From: Lachnospiraceae bacterium XPB1003
GTDB taxonomy: Bacteria; Bacillota; Clostridia; Lachnospirales; Lachnospiraceae
Assembly (NCBI GenBank): GCA_900102065.1
Contig: FMVK01000002.1
Location: 367,789 to 431,788, forward strand
Direction of reading: 5' to 3'
Length of the DNA: 64,000 nucleotides
Part shown: positions 1-11,900 of the stretch, piece by piece
How the letters are laid out: the number at the start of each line of letters is the position of its first letter
Position numbering within the stretch: the stretch's first letter is position 1
The notes under the pieces: generated by a model
The model's input: the letters and a program-made list of their open reading frames with translations, nothing else
Database searches by the model: none
What the model was told of the DNA's origin: nothing
Translations under genes and position numbers: made by a program

Positions 1-794
1 GGAGTTCCTGCAGGAACATCCTTTATAAATATAACAGCGCTCTTGATCTCCATTGCAGGCTTAAGAACAATATTTCCCTTGTTAACTTCATCAGAAGGCC
101 AGAGTCCGTAAGTGATGATACCGGAACGCACGATATCAAAATGGAGATCCGGCATATCGATTATTGCAGCGGAATTGGAACAATGCTTAAGCGGAATATG
201 AATGCCTTCTTTTTCAAGCCTGTCGGTAAAATCCTTAAAAGCCTTCGCCTGAGCATTAGCCGAAGTCTTGTCTGCTTCATCAGCCCTGGCAAAATGAGTA
301 AATATTCCTTCTATCTCAAGGCCACTCATACAGCTAACCTGCTTCACAAACTCAACACCTCTGTCATCCGGCATGATACCTATCCTGCCCATTCCGGTAT
401 CTACTTTGATATGAACCTTACATTTCTTCCCCAGTTGCGCAGCCATGGCATTGATCTTGGACGCACTGTGAAGGTCAAAGATCGGCACTCTGATATCATT
501 TGTTATAGCCATACCATACATAGAAGGAGCAACATAGCCTAAAATAAGTATCGGTTTGTCGCATCCAATATGAACGATCTCCATGGCCTCATCTATAGTT
601 GCAACCGCATAACCATAGACACAGTCGAGATCCGCAAGACTCCTGGCTACGGCAACAGCGCCGTGACCGTATCCATCTGCTTTGATGACAGCCATGACAC
701 CTGTTCCTTTCGGAACATGCTTTGAGATTTCGATTATGTTTTGCCTTATATTGCCAAGATTGACTATTGCACTTACTCTTTCCGTATTTATCAT
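1..794 (-). CDS. alr: Alanine racemase, N-terminal 264 residues (C-terminus beyond window edge)
   Basis: PLP-dependent racemase that makes D-alanine for peptidoglycan in the cytoplasm. Translating the minus strand from the ATG at 792-794 gives an open frame to the left edge. It carries the PLP-lysine motif VIKADGYGHGA near residue 35, then VDTGMGRIG and HCSNSAA further on, all typical of the alr barrel domain. A good ribosome binding site (AAAGGAAG) lies about 8 bases upstream of the ATG. The C-terminal beta domain with the catalytic tyrosine is outside the window, so activity cannot be judged. It follows nnr by 25 bases on the same strand, an arrangement common in Firmicutes. Confidence 0.95.
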   Translation of the reverse strand, partial: MINTERVSAIVNLGNIRQNIIEISKHVPKGTGVMAVIKADGYGHGAVAVARSLADLDCVYGYAVATIDEAMEIVHIGCDKPILILGYVAPSMYGMAITNDIRVPIFDLHSASKINAMAAQLGKKCKVHIKVDTGMGRIGIMPDDRGVEFVKQVSCMSGLEIEGIFTHFARADEADKTSANAQAKAFKDFTDRLEKEGIHIPLKHCSNSAAIIDMPDLHFDIVRSGIITYGLWPSDEVNKGNIVLKPAMEIKSAVIFIKDVPAGT

Positions 795-819
795 TTTCAA
801 AACTTCCTTTCCCGCTCAG

Positions 820-2373
820 TCAAGTATTACACTTACTCAGTATGACTGTATGAAGCTCATCGATTATTGATGAAGCCGTAAGAGATACATTACCGTTATT
901 TACCGATGCCTCATTTCCCGCAGCACCGTGAAGATATACCGCCAATGCGGTTTTTAAACCTGCTCTGTCTTTATTATCAGATGCAAGAAAAGCTCCGACG
1001 ATACCGGCAAGTACATCACCGCTGCCTGCGGTAGCCATTCCGTCGTTTCCCGATGTATTTAGGAAAACTTCATTGCCGTCGGATATGACAGTAGTTGCAT
1101 CTTTAGCGGCTATGATACATTTATATTTTCTTGCGAGAGTTCTGACCGTATCCGGATCATTATAGCCGTTACCGTATTCCGGAAAAAGCCTGCGCCACTC
1201 TCCGGGATGAGGAGTAAGAACCACTGTCGTTCCAAGACCTTTTAACTGAGATATATCCTTTGAAAGGATATTCAAACCGTCAGCATCAATGACAACAGAC
1301 TTCGATAAACGATCGGCAATGATCAAAGTCCTGTGAAATAAATCAACAGCTTCGGGATCCGTCCCCAGTCCACAGCCTATAACGATACAATCACTCCATG
1401 CTATCGCCGATTCCAGTTCGACATCCGCAATATTGTTATAAGACGAAAACATCGCTTCAGGAACATCTGATATCAAAAGGTCTCTGTTATTATTATCAGA
1501 AAGGATCTTTACCATACCGACACCGGCTCTTAAAGCAGCACGGGCATTAAGGATGCATGCGCCGGGCATGGCGCTGCAGCCGCATATGCAAAGCAGCTTG
1601 CCGAATGTGGCTTTATTACCTGTCTTGTCGCGTTCCAGCGCCTGTTGCAGATCATTATCATCAACCGAATTCATGATCAAAGCATTATCCTGTTCATTTC
1701 CGTTTGCATCTGCGGAAAAAATCTGCTTTATACCTGACAGCGGTATAGGATCAACAACGCTTATCTTTCCCGTGAATGATCTGCCTTTATTTAATAACAG
1801 ACCTGACTTCAGCCTGAAAAATGTAACGGTCTCATCTGCTTTGACAGCATCTCCAAGTATCCGCCCGGTATCCGGATGAAGGCCGGTCGGAATATCAACG
1901 GATATTACTTTTGCCCCATGTTCTTCTTTTGATCTGTTTATCATACCGACCGCAAGCAGATGATCGTCTTTTAGATCCCTTGAAGAACCAATTCCCAAAA
2001 GCGCATCGATGATCAGATCGTAAGACATCCCTGCAACACGGATATCATCTACAGACGTATAAAAATCTATTTCCGCAGCCTTACAGATATCCCATTGAAC
2101 TTTCCATTCACTGCTTGCATGTGTCCTGTCACCGATGAGCAGAATATCTGAAATTATGCCTTCAGCTTTAAGCAAACGGGATGCTGCCAGACCATCCGCA
2201 CCGTTGTTACCGTATCCGGCAACAGTAAGGACCCTTTTCGGCGAATATGCGGCAACAGCACTCGCAATCGCTTCAGCTGCATGTTCCATCAAAAGTAAAG
2301 AAGGAACACCTGCCGATTTCATCAGGTGTCCCTCATATTCTTTTGTCTGATGAGCTGTAAAAACCTGCTGCAT
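820..2373 (-). CDS. nnr: Bifunctional NAD(P)H-hydrate epimerase / ADP-dependent NAD(P)HX dehydratase
   Basis: Metabolite-repair enzyme that restores hydrated NADH and NADPH. The 517-residue protein joins the YjeF_N epimerase domain (about residues 1-215, with GYGNNGADG at 53-61) to a ribokinase-like dehydratase domain (about 235-510, with TPHPGEW and the nucleotide-binding GSGDVLAG at 450-457). This two-domain fusion is the usual bacterial form and its length is normal. The start lies 4 bases after the stop of the upstream coiled-coil gene, with GAGAAG as ribosome binding site, so the genes are almost certainly co-transcribed with alr downstream. Confidence 0.95.
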   Translation of the reverse strand: MQQVFTAHQTKEYEGHLMKSAGVPSLLLMEHAAEAIASAVAAYSPKRVLTVAGYGNNGADGLAASRLLKAEGIISDILLIGDRTHASSEWKVQWDICKAAEIDFYTSVDDIRVAGMSYDLIIDALLGIGSSRDLKDDHLLAVGMINRSKEEHGAKVISVDIPTGLHPDTGRILGDAVKADETVTFFRLKSGLLLNKGRSFTGKISVVDPIPLSGIKQIFSADANGNEQDNALIMNSVDDNDLQQALERDKTGNKATFGKLLCICGCSAMPGACILNARAALRAGVGMVKILSDNNNRDLLISDVPEAMFSSYNNIADVELESAIAWSDCIVIGCGLGTDPEAVDLFHRTLIIADRLSKSVVIDADGLNILSKDISQLKGLGTTVVLTPHPGEWRRLFPEYGNGYNDPDTVRTLARKYKCIIAAKDATTVISDGNEVFLNTSGNDGMATAGSGDVLAGIVGAFLASDNKDRAGLKTALAVYLHGAAGNEASVNNGNVSLTASSIIDELHTVILSKCNT

Positions 2374-2377
2374 AGTT

Positions 2378-3007
2378 CTATTTCTTCTCGGGAACAGCTT
2401 CGGATGCCTTTATCATCCTGTCCTCCGGATTATATTGCATATCAAAGATATCCATCACATCCGGTCCGAAGATATCATGCATATAAAAATACATCTGCTG
2501 ATTCTTCATTTCACATTCCTGTCTGCGGACAACATTTTTCTTAAGTTCAATCCTGACATTATCTATCCAGTCATTGAATTCATTGATCTTCGCTGTATTT
2601 TCCGCAATGACTCTGTCACAGATCTCCATAGTATCTAGCATAAGCGCCAGATTTACCTCGTTGATCTGCTTCGGAAGTTCCATAAGATCATCCTGAAGGT
2701 TGTCGATCCTGCTGTTACATTCGTTTATCCTGTCTGAATAATCGGCCTGTTTTGAAGCAGAATCGTCCTCATCCATAACGCCCACGATCTTATCCATGAG
2801 CGCAGCCTTCTCTTTACGGATACTCTTAAGTTCACTGTTGATACGGCCCTGCTGTTTTAAGAGTCCCTTCAGTTTATTTTCTTTCTCGATCATCTCAGGC
2901 GTATGTTCGATTCCCGCCATAAGCCTGTACCACTTGTTATCAAGTGAGATGATCGGTATCTTTTTTCCCTTTAATGCAGGGACAAAAACTTCATCTTTTT
3001 TTGACAT
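2378..3007 (-). CDS. Coiled-coil protein of unknown function
   Basis: I do not recognise a family. The 209 residues are highly charged; residues 35-160 form long amphipathic helices with heptad-like spacing (stretches such as LKSIRKEKAALMDKIV and IRIELKKNVVRRQE), pointing to a coiled coil. There is no signal peptide, membrane segment or cysteine motif, so a cytoplasmic structural or adaptor role is likely. It starts 8 bases after icd and no clear Shine-Dalgarno sequence precedes the ATG, which suggests translational coupling to icd. The neighbours nnr and alr do not suggest a function. Confidence 0.75.
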   Translation of the reverse strand: MSKKDEVFVPALKGKKIPIISLDNKWYRLMAGIEHTPEMIEKENKLKGLLKQQGRINSELKSIRKEKAALMDKIVGVMDEDDSASKQADYSDRINECNSRIDNLQDDLMELPKQINEVNLALMLDTMEICDRVIAENTAKINEFNDWIDNVRIELKKNVVRRQECEMKNQQMYFYMHDIFGPDVMDIFDMQYNPEDRMIKASEAVPEKK

Positions 3008-3015
3008 AATATCAA

Positions 3016-4221
3016 TTATCTGTTTTCAAGAGTGTTTCTTATCTCTTTTATGAAATCAGCGCTATTTTGAACCTTCACATTACTCATGGAAGTGATAAGT
3101 GCAAGATCCTTTGTCATACGACCGCTTTCGATGGTTGATACAGTTGCCTTCTCGAGAAGATCAGCGAACTCACTGAGTTCTTTGATGCCATCCAATTCAC
3201 CGCGCTTTCTGAGAGCACCTGTCCATGCAAAGATCGTGGCAACCGAGTTGGTAGAAGTCTCTTCTCCCTTAAGATGCTTGTAGTAATGACGCTGAACAGT
3301 TCCGTGAGCAGCTTCATACTCATAATTACCATCCGGAGAAACAAGAACGGAAGTCATCATTGCAAGCGAACCGAAAGCAGAGCTTACCATATCGCTCATT
3401 ACATCTCCGTCATAATTCTTGCAGGCCCAGATCATACCTCCTCTGGACTTCATGATACGGGCAACGGCATCATCGATAAGTGTGTAGAAATATGTGATAC
3501 CCGCCTCTTCAAACTTATCCTTGTATTCCTTTTCGAATACTTCCGTAAAAATATCCTTAAAGTTATGATCATACTTCTTTGAGATAGTATCCTTTGTTGC
3601 AAACCACAGATCCTGCTTGCTGTCCAGAGCATAATTAAAGCAGGAATGTGCAAAGCTGTCGATGGATTTGTCCAGATTATGGATACCCTGAAGTATTCCG
3701 GGTGACTTGAAGTCCTGAATAAGTTCTCTTACTTCATTCCCCTTCTCATCCTCAAAAACAAGATATCCTTTTCCGGGTCCGGGCACCTTGATCTCAACAT
3801 TCTTGTAAACATCACCGTAAGCATGTCTTGCAAGTGTGATAGGTTTCTCCCAGTTTCTTACACAGGGTTCAATCCCCTTAACGAGTATGGGCGTACGAAA
3901 TACTGTTCCGTCAAGAATTGAACGGATGGTACCGTTGGGACTCTTCCACATTTCCTTCAGATCGTATTCTTTAACACGTGCAGCATTGGGCGTTATTGTT
4001 GCACACTTAACCGCAACACCGAGTTCTTTTGTCTTCTCTGCAGCCTCTACAGTAACCTTGTCATCTGTCTCGTTTCTGTGCTTTAATCCAAGATCGTAAT
4101 ATTCAGTCTTAAGATCTATATACGGAGTAAGGAGCTCATCCTTGATCATACTCCATAAGATCCTTGTCATCTCATCGCCGTCCATCTCTACTAACGGTGT
4201 CTTCATGCTAATCTTGCTCAT
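3016..4221 (-). CDS. icd: NADP-dependent isocitrate dehydrogenase, eukaryote-like (subfamily II) type
   Basis: Oxidative decarboxylation of isocitrate to 2-oxoglutarate, supplying glutamate carbon and NADPH. The 401-residue sequence matches the dimeric type found in eukaryotic cytosol and some bacteria, not the E. coli type: [13 protein letters not shown] near the N-terminus, [33 protein letters not shown] for substrate binding, and the metal/NADP region with [14 protein letters not shown]. Start is supported by GGGAG ten bases before the ATG. It heads the icd-2378-nnr-alr run, 69 bases after the LRR gene upstream. No citrate synthase or aconitase is next to it. Confidence 0.95.
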   Translation of the reverse strand: MSKISMKTPLVEMDGDEMTRILWSMIKDELLTPYIDLKTEYYDLGLKHRNETDDKVTVEAAEKTKELGVAVKCATITPNAARVKEYDLKEMWKSPNGTIRSILDGTVFRTPILVKGIEPCVRNWEKPITLARHAYGDVYKNVEIKVPGPGKGYLVFEDEKGNEVRELIQDFKSPGILQGIHNLDKSIDSFAHSCFNYALDSKQDLWFATKDTISKKYDHNFKDIFTEVFEKEYKDKFEEAGITYFYTLIDDAVARIMKSRGGMIWACKNYDGDVMSDMVSSAFGSLAMMTSVLVSPDGNYEYEAAHGTVQRHYYKHLKGEETSTNSVATIFAWTGALRKRGELDGIKELSEFADLLEKATVSTIESGRMTKDLALITSMSNVKVQNSADFIKEIRNTLENR

Positions 4222-4289
4222 GTTGTCTTTTTCTCCCTTTTGTTGCTATTTTTTCGGTCCAAATTAAGGATCCGCAATTTATATTTGGA

Positions 4290-5894
4290 TCATTCAAATA
4301 CGCCCGGCGCAACGCTCTTAACGCTTGCGGGAAGCTCAGGTGATTCTTCATCACCCTTATATCCAATGAGAACTCCGTCTCCGACAATGAGAAAATCTTT
4401 ATCTTCTCCTTCAGGGCCGGAGCTAACCCAGTTATTATACCACTCTGTGTAAGCAAATGCTTTCTCGCCCACTTCCGTTACTGAGTCAGGGATCCTGACC
4501 TTTGCGAGATGATCGCAGTGATAAAAAGCGCCTTTGCCGACATAAGTTACCCCGTCCGGGATGAATATCTGCGTTAAGGACGTCCTTGCAAAAGAAAAAT
4601 CTCCGACAGTTGACGTACCGTCAGGTATATCAAATGAGATGATTGTCTGATCCAGGTAATGAGCGTAATCTTCAATGCCGTTAGCCGCGTTCGAAACCTG
4701 CACCGTCTGTGAGTTGCTGTTACCGTTATTTACAGGCAATCCGCCGTCAATGATAACATATGCTCTGTCGGATACAACCTTGGAAGATCCCAGCACATCA
4801 CCGTCACCTGTATCGGGAACATAAGTTACATTTACAGAAGGATCATCGGATGCAGCAGTACCTGATGCTGTTTCACTACCGCCACCTTCATTTCCGCCGG
4901 CATCTGTTGCGCTATTATCATTAGTGTTTGAAACACTTTTCCCGGAATCCGAAGCAGCGCCGCTCTGTTTTAACTCTGCTTCAGCAGCCAGGAGTTCTCT
5001 GTCATCATACAGTGACATATCTCCGGTAGTATAACCTTTGGATTCGGCAAAAACCGCGCCACCGGAAAAATCAGGGCAATTAAAATATAATGTGGAAGGG
5101 CAGCCGTCAAATGCATTACTGTGAATATTCTTAACTGATATAGGCAGGGTCACCTGCTTTAATGACGAGCAATCCTGTACAGCTCCAAGCGAAAGTTCAT
5201 TTGTAGGTACCTGAAATATCAGGTTCTCAAGCCCTCTGCAATTTGAAAAAGCATATTCTGGTATAACGGATATTCCGGGAACAATGATCTCTTTCAAAGT
5301 ATCACAGCCCCAGAAACAATACCTTGAAATCTCCTCTACAGTTCCTGGTATTGTATATGTGTAATGCTCTCCACCCGCAAGATACTGACAGAGCTTTTTA
5401 TGATCGGATGTTAAAATCGTACAGTCATCGGCATCAAAAAAGTGATTAGCCGGATCAAGGCCGATATGTTTCAGATTTCCGCAATCACTGAAAGCGCCGT
5501 CTCCAAGACTGTATAAACCGCTACCTATGGAAACGGTTTCAAGTGAACTGCATCCCCAGAAAGCTGAATCGCCTATTTCAAACACACTGTCAGGAATATC
5601 TACCGATTTAAGAGAAGTACATCCCCTGAAAGCACCATAATCGATCTTATTTAATGATGAAGGAAGTCTTACTGATGTGATCTGAGTATTTCCGGCAAAA
5701 GCCTCACGTCCGATGGTACGAACTCCATCCGGAATGATGATCTCTGTTTCGGAACCTACGTAGTTGATCACTACGCCCCCATTTATATTGACTCCGGAAT
5801 CCTTAGCATTCGCAGTATAAATTCCACCTATGCAAAGAACGGTAAGAAGGACTGCAGCCGGTACGGCAGTCATGAATATGGTCTTTTTTTTCAT
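4290..5894 (-). CDS. Secreted BspA-type leucine-rich-repeat protein, ends inside a repeat
   Basis: Exported surface or secreted protein. Residues 1-31 form a signal peptide (KKK, hydrophobic core, TANA cleavage region). Two blocks of LRR_5 repeats follow, about residues 35-285 and 410-534, with the pattern xxIPDGVTxIGxxAFxxCxxL. Between them is a Ser/Asn/Gly/Asp-rich linker (about 290-400). The protein stops at APGVFE, the start of another repeat, and has no sorting signal or membrane anchor, so it is either released or C-terminally truncated. GGAGG lies 8 bases before the ATG; the gene follows the giant LRR gene by 45 bases and is presumably in its operon. Confidence 0.85.
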   Translation of the reverse strand: MKKKTIFMTAVPAAVLLTVLCIGGIYTANAKDSGVNINGGVVINYVGSETEIIIPDGVRTIGREAFAGNTQITSVRLPSSLNKIDYGAFRGCTSLKSVDIPDSVFEIGDSAFWGCSSLETVSIGSGLYSLGDGAFSDCGNLKHIGLDPANHFFDADDCTILTSDHKKLCQYLAGGEHYTYTIPGTVEEISRYCFWGCDTLKEIIVPGISVIPEYAFSNCRGLENLIFQVPTNELSLGAVQDCSSLKQVTLPISVKNIHSNAFDGCPSTLYFNCPDFSGGAVFAESKGYTTGDMSLYDDRELLAAEAELKQSGAASDSGKSVSNTNDNSATDAGGNEGGGSETASGTAASDDPSVNVTYVPDTGDGDVLGSSKVVSDRAYVIIDGGLPVNNGNSNSQTVQVSNAANGIEDYAHYLDQTIISFDIPDGTSTVGDFSFARTSLTQIFIPDGVTYVGKGAFYHCDHLAKVRIPDSVTEVGEKAFAYTEWYNNWVSSGPEGEDKDFLIVGDGVLIGYKGDEESPELPASVKSVAPGVFE

Positions 5895-5939
5895 GGAAAC
5901 AGTCCTCCTTTCCTAATGATTTATATTCTCTATAACTGT

Positions 5940-8900
5940 TTATCTTCTTGTTGCAGCAGCTTTCTTAACAGGTTTCTTCTTATCCTTCCAAAGGAAGAGC
6001 ACACATGAAAGGCTCATCATTCCGGCCGATAAGAACCACTTGGGCGATACCCCGTCACCTGTCTTGGGCGTTTCATCATATACACCTCTTACAACATTCT
6101 CGGTATCCACATAAATGGTATACGGAGAGAAGTGTGTTCCCGTGAACTTTATGCAGGGAACTCCGTCAATTGTAGTAAATGTAGGTCTCTTGTCCTCAAG
6201 GACACCATTTACAACTACACCTACTTTGTTATTACCTGCATAACTTACAAGATCATCCGGAAGAGGAAGCGTGATATTAACGGCCAGATCATCTGCATTA
6301 GCAACCTTCTGTGTACCGGTAGAATCATAAAGCGAGATATCGAAAGCAACAAATTTAACATGATCGAAATCTGCACCGTACTTATCTCTGAGTGCGGATT
6401 CAACAGCAGCAGATGCTTCCGCAGAATCTGTAACCTTGATCACGAAGTTATCGGTTGATCCTTCAACTTCCGCAAATCCGAGATTCTTATTGTTATTATC
6501 GATCGCTTCGGTCGTTATCCTAACTTCAGTATTACCGTTACCGCCGGAACGGGATGCGGAATTGCCGCTTCCTGAACCGCTGTTGCCCGAATTGTTATTG
6601 CCGGAATTGTTATTATTATTGTTTGTTCCCGCATTATTTGATGATGCCGAAGGTGTCTTATAAGTTGCGGTAACTTTAACATCATGTGTAGGCATGATAA
6701 AGGTAGTGGAAGCATTATACGGATCACTGAAACCTATATCACTGTTAGATGTTGTCCATCTGTCAAATACTTTTCCGTCAGGAGCGGCATAAGCAGTGAT
6801 GGTAACCACCTTACCTGCCTCATAGGAACCGGAACCGGCTCCGTTCTCAACGATGGCATTATAACCACTTGCGCTGGGTGAAGCGGCAACGGACGAACTT
6901 GCAGCCGCACTGGCCTTAGCAGTCGCAGCGGGAGTTGTTGCGGAAGAAGCCTTTGCTTCCTCGGCTTTCTTCTTGATATCGTCCGCATCTTTTTTAACTT
7001 CCTTGGTCCAGTCAGCCAGAGCATCCTTGGCCTTTTGATCTATCTCGTCAAATGCAGCCTTATCAACCATGCTGAGAGTTCCGTCTTCATTGATCGTGAT
7101 ACCTGCAGCTTTTAATTTGTCCTTTGCATCTTTGGTGTCATTCTTAAGCTCATCGATAGCCTTCCTTACTGAATCGGGATAATCCTTACCTACTGCATTT
7201 GCATCAGTGATAACATCATTGTATTTTTCAAGAAGATCATGCAGCTTCTCGTAATTGATCGGCGACGTAGCCTTGCCGGCAGCATCAGCCAGTGATTTTG
7301 CATCATCTTGCAGTCCCTTGTCAGAGATCTTTGTTCCGGTATTGCTGTTATCAGGGTTACCGGACTTTGCTGTTGCTGTAGCAGTTGCGGCATCAACGAT
7401 CTTCTTGGCATCAGCAGAAACATCGGCAGCTATATTGGCAGCAGCCTTCTTTGCATTTTCATCAGCCGCATTAAATGCAGCATCGTCCAATGCCAGAGTA
7501 CCATCATCTTTAATGGTGATACCGACAGCCTTAAGCTGATCCTTGGCATCTTTTACATCGCCCTTCATATCGGCAATAGCCTTGATAACTTCACCGCTCA
7601 CATCATTTGCGGGATTGGCCGAATCATCGATGACCTTATTGTATTTGTTGATCATTGCCTTCAGGTTATCGAGTGTAGGCGAACTTGCCATGTTATTTGC
7701 CACAGATTTAAGATCTGTAGCGTCTGATTTAATGGTCTCCTGACTAACCTTGTCATTTGACTTAAATACAGCGATCCATGTTCTGTCTTCCGTTACATTC
7801 TTAACGCTGGATGTTGTCTGGGGTGACCAGAAACTGAAAGTCCATCCTGCATGTTCGGGAAGCGCGGGCTTAGGCTCTTCATCAGGATATTCGCCGCTTC
7901 CGCCGTATTTAACCTTCTGAGGAGTACCGAAAACATTACCTGCATCATCATAGAATGTAAGTGTAAATGTCTTCTCTTCGGGTGTTGAGAACTGAGGCTT
8001 GATATCTCTGTCCTGAGAGATGTTTGTCCATGCTCTGTAATCGGTCACCTTATTTCCGTCTTCATCCATCCAGTACCAGTAATCGAATACTGTTCTTCCG
8101 AGAGATATATTGTCCTGAGCCTTGGCAACCGGATTCGAAGGCATATTTTCATCACTGATGCTTCCGCCGGCCTCAACGGTAAATTCCTTACCGTATTTTG
8201 TACCGTCATCATTATAGAACTGCACTTTATATGTGAGTCCTAAAGGAAGAAGCGTAAATTCGTTACCATCAGTATTGTTAAATACTACTTTCTCTTTTGA
8301 AGATGAAACCTGTGAGTAACCCGAAGGCTTATATTTCCATACACTTCCGTCATTATATGTATAAACTTTGATATCGGGAGTATCTGTATCAAAAGCCGAG
8401 TCACTGAAGTTAACGGATCTTGAAGGAAGATTGACAACAAGGCTACCTGTTTTCTTATCATCAAAAGCGCGAGGACCTATGGATCCGGTTGTTGCGGGAA
8501 GCTTAACCGTTCCCAAAGAAGTACATCCGCTAAAGCAGTCTTCGGGAATATCCTCTGCACCGGATGCAGAAAGATCAACCGTTGTGAGATACAGGCAATT
8601 GATAAACGCACCCGGCTTGATGGACGTAACCTGTGCCAGTAATGGATCGTTAGTTGTATCAACAGTCTTGGAACCACCGATAAGTTCGGCATTTTCATTA
8701 GGTCTGTTTCCTCTTCCCGGAAGACATGTGATCAGTTCATAACCATTGGAGTTCTTTCCGTAAAGGATAGCTTTCTCACTGCTGAATTTTGTACTGTCAG
8801 TAGTATCAATGACACCAAGAGCCGAACAATCCTTGAACGCTTCGTCGCCGATAGCCTGACAGTTATCGCTTATAAGTATGCTTGTAAGACGCTCGCAGCT

Positions 8901-11900
8901 GTCAAAACATGCATCCGGCAGTTCCTTTACACCGGGCATCTCTACTCTGAGTATCCAGTCATTTCCTCTTGTCTCAGAGAATGAACCGTTAGCTGTGTCC
9001 TTATTAACCTCAGTCGTTTCATCCATATATCCGGAGAAAAGACCGGGTACTACAGAATTGTTCTTGGTTTCCGAGCTGTATACCTTGAGCCTTGTGGTTC
9101 CCGAGCCAAATACAGGCGTTGAGTTGTCTATATATCTGCTGTTTATGCTGTCGGTTTCAACGAACTTCTTAACGTCGACAGACTGGATACCTTTCGGAAG
9201 AACAAGCATTCTTGAAGCATCCAGCTCTTTCTTCTGATCATCATTGAGAGATCCGTATCCGCCACTCTCAAACGCAGTCCTTGTCGCATCACTGAGATCG
9301 GCATAATGAGGATAGTCAATAAGTACATTGCCTAAAGTATCATTATGAACAACATAAAGATTCTTAGGCGCAGTCTCGACATAGCAGATCCTTACCGAGC
9401 TTGAGTTGATCTTATTATTTCCCATAGCATACGCGAAAGGAGCATAACCATTGTCGATCTCACCGTGGAAATAGAGTTTATCTCCCTTGGTATAGAAAGC
9501 GTCACCAGGAATAGCCGCCATAGCAGAAAGATCTGAAGGCTTCTCCCAATAAACATGTCTTAAATTGGTGCAATCTTCAAAAGCTCCGGCACCAACCGAT
9601 TCGATTGCGGGGCCAAAGGTTGCTTCAACAAGCTTGGTATCTCCGGAGAAAATATTGGCTCCGACAGATTTCAGAGTGTCACCGAAATCTACTTTAACAA
9701 CCTTATCCTTGATCGGATCAAGGGCATTATCCTTAAGGCTGGTAACTGAATAATCACCTACTTCGCTGGGAACGATCAGCTCCGGGATCTCCGAAACGGA
9801 ATTGTTCTTTAAAGAACAGCTGACGATCTCAGCCGTCTTGTTGCTGGTATCGGTCTTGAGATCATATCTGTAATCACCCATTCCGACTTCATAATGCTCT
9901 GTTCCATCATTATCATAATAGATATACGGAACATAGGGATTTTCTGATGTATAAGTTTCCCAGGTACACTCTCTGGGAGAAGCAACCTGGCTGGGTGTAA
10001 CCGAATTGTTCTGAGGGCCGCATACAGCAAATGTCGCATCTGTTATCTGATCAAAGATAGCAGGATCAAATTCAACAAAAGAACATGAAGTTGTCTTCTG
10101 TCCGTTAGCGGTTTCAGCACCAAGACATACCCGCTGAAGATTCAGGCAGCCGTTAAACGTGTTGGCGGGAATGATCTCTGTCTCTGTAGAACCATAGGCA
10201 GGAAATACAACTTTATGAAGACTTCTTCTTCCACAGAGAATGAAGTCACCTATCGCTTCACTGCCATATTCGGGTGTGGAGCCGGTTGATGTAGAACTTA
10301 CATAGTCATAGATATTTTCCGGGAAAGTAAATGTATCAAGTGAATCAGAACCCGAATCGATGGCAAAGCAGCCATATCCGAGAGCAGTCTTATCGTCCGG
10401 GAAGTTTATGCTTGTAAGTGAATTACAGTTATAGAAAGCAAACTCGCCGATAGTAAAATCATTGGTATTATTGCCTTCCATATTCAGATTTTTTAAGCTT
10501 GTGCAGTTGGCAAAAGCTCCGAAACCTATATCTGTGGTAACGGTAGGAATAGTGAGATCGGTTATACTTGTACAGTTATAGAAAGCCTCTTTACCGATTC
10601 TGGCCGTCGAATCATTGAAATCAACATTCTTAAGGTTTGTACATCCGTAGAAAACTCTGTTTCCGATATAGCTGACGCCCTTAAGATCAAGCGTCTCAAG
10701 GTTGGTTGTGGATGTAGAACTTGATTTGGATATATTGAAAGCATCGTCTCCGATATATCTTATATTTCTTCCTACTGTAACCGTAGCAACGGAAGTCGCA
10801 TCACAAAAAGCCTCGGCAGATATCGCCATAGGTTCCATCTTATTGAGATACCTGAATCCATCGTCATCACAATTGGCGGTATTTGAATCACCTTTTACAA
10901 GAAATACGGAAGTACCTGAAGGAAGTTTTCCCGTAATGGTCGAATTACCCTCACCAACATAAGCATAAAGATACTCATCGGTAGAAGCTTTAGTTGCGGA
11001 TACGATAGAACATCCTTTAAGAGACAATCCACCGGCACTCTTATTTGAAGTATCATTGCAGTAAATCTGAGAACACTGTTCTTCCGAAAGTTCATCACCT
11101 TTTTTGTGAAAATTCTCGATCCTGTGTTCTGTTACTTCAGCAGCGATATCAGAAACAGTAACATCTACCGTAGAAAGAGGTGTGCCGCCGGCATCTTCAA
11201 CCTTGGTCTTGTATTCAGCATACGCATCATCAAAATTGGATTTCCAGCTGCTGTATTCATCCGAAAAATACGTAGTGAAGAAATCAATGTATTTCTTTGA
11301 ATCGGCATCTGTTGCATAAGGAGATGTATCCAGTTCGTAATCAATGACATCGATCTTGGAAGTTTTATATGATGTAAAAGCGGACGGATTGACAAAATCG
11401 TAGATATAGAGGAAATCAAGATCAAGCTGAGTTCCTCCGATATTTGTATTGTAACCGGAAATGATGGGAACAGTTTCATCATTTATCTTATCGAGATAAT
11501 AAAAGTACTCACGAGATATCTTAAGTCCGGAGCCGGATCCCGTAATAACAAATGAGTTGTATATAGCCTTTCCGCTCTTATTAAGAATGGAAGCAATATC
11601 AACATTCGCGCTGTCCTTACCCGGACTGAAATCACCGTTGGAAGCGTTGGTTTTCCTTGTATCATAAGAGATCATGGAATCTGTACCTGCTTTGCCGACG
11701 CCGGATTTATCCGCGGGTATGGCAGCCACAAAAAGCGAACTTGCAAGAAGAACGCCTGCAACAGCTTTACGGACAGTTCCTTTTGCAAATTTCTTTTTTC
11801 CGGAAGCCTTTTTTGGCAAGACATTTTTATCCGGAGATTTCTTATCTGAGGATTTCTTATCTGAGAATTTCTTATCCGAGAATTTTTTATCCACAGCCTT

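Noticed and set aside
4258..4289. TCCAAAT/ATTTGGA inverted repeat between the LRR gene and icd
   Set aside because: No U-run on the transcribed side, so not supported as terminator; it may be chance in AT-rich DNA.
4208..4456. 82-codon minus-strand frame overlapping the end of the small LRR gene
   Set aside because: Considered as a frameshifted continuation, but its translation contains no LRR pattern after the stop.
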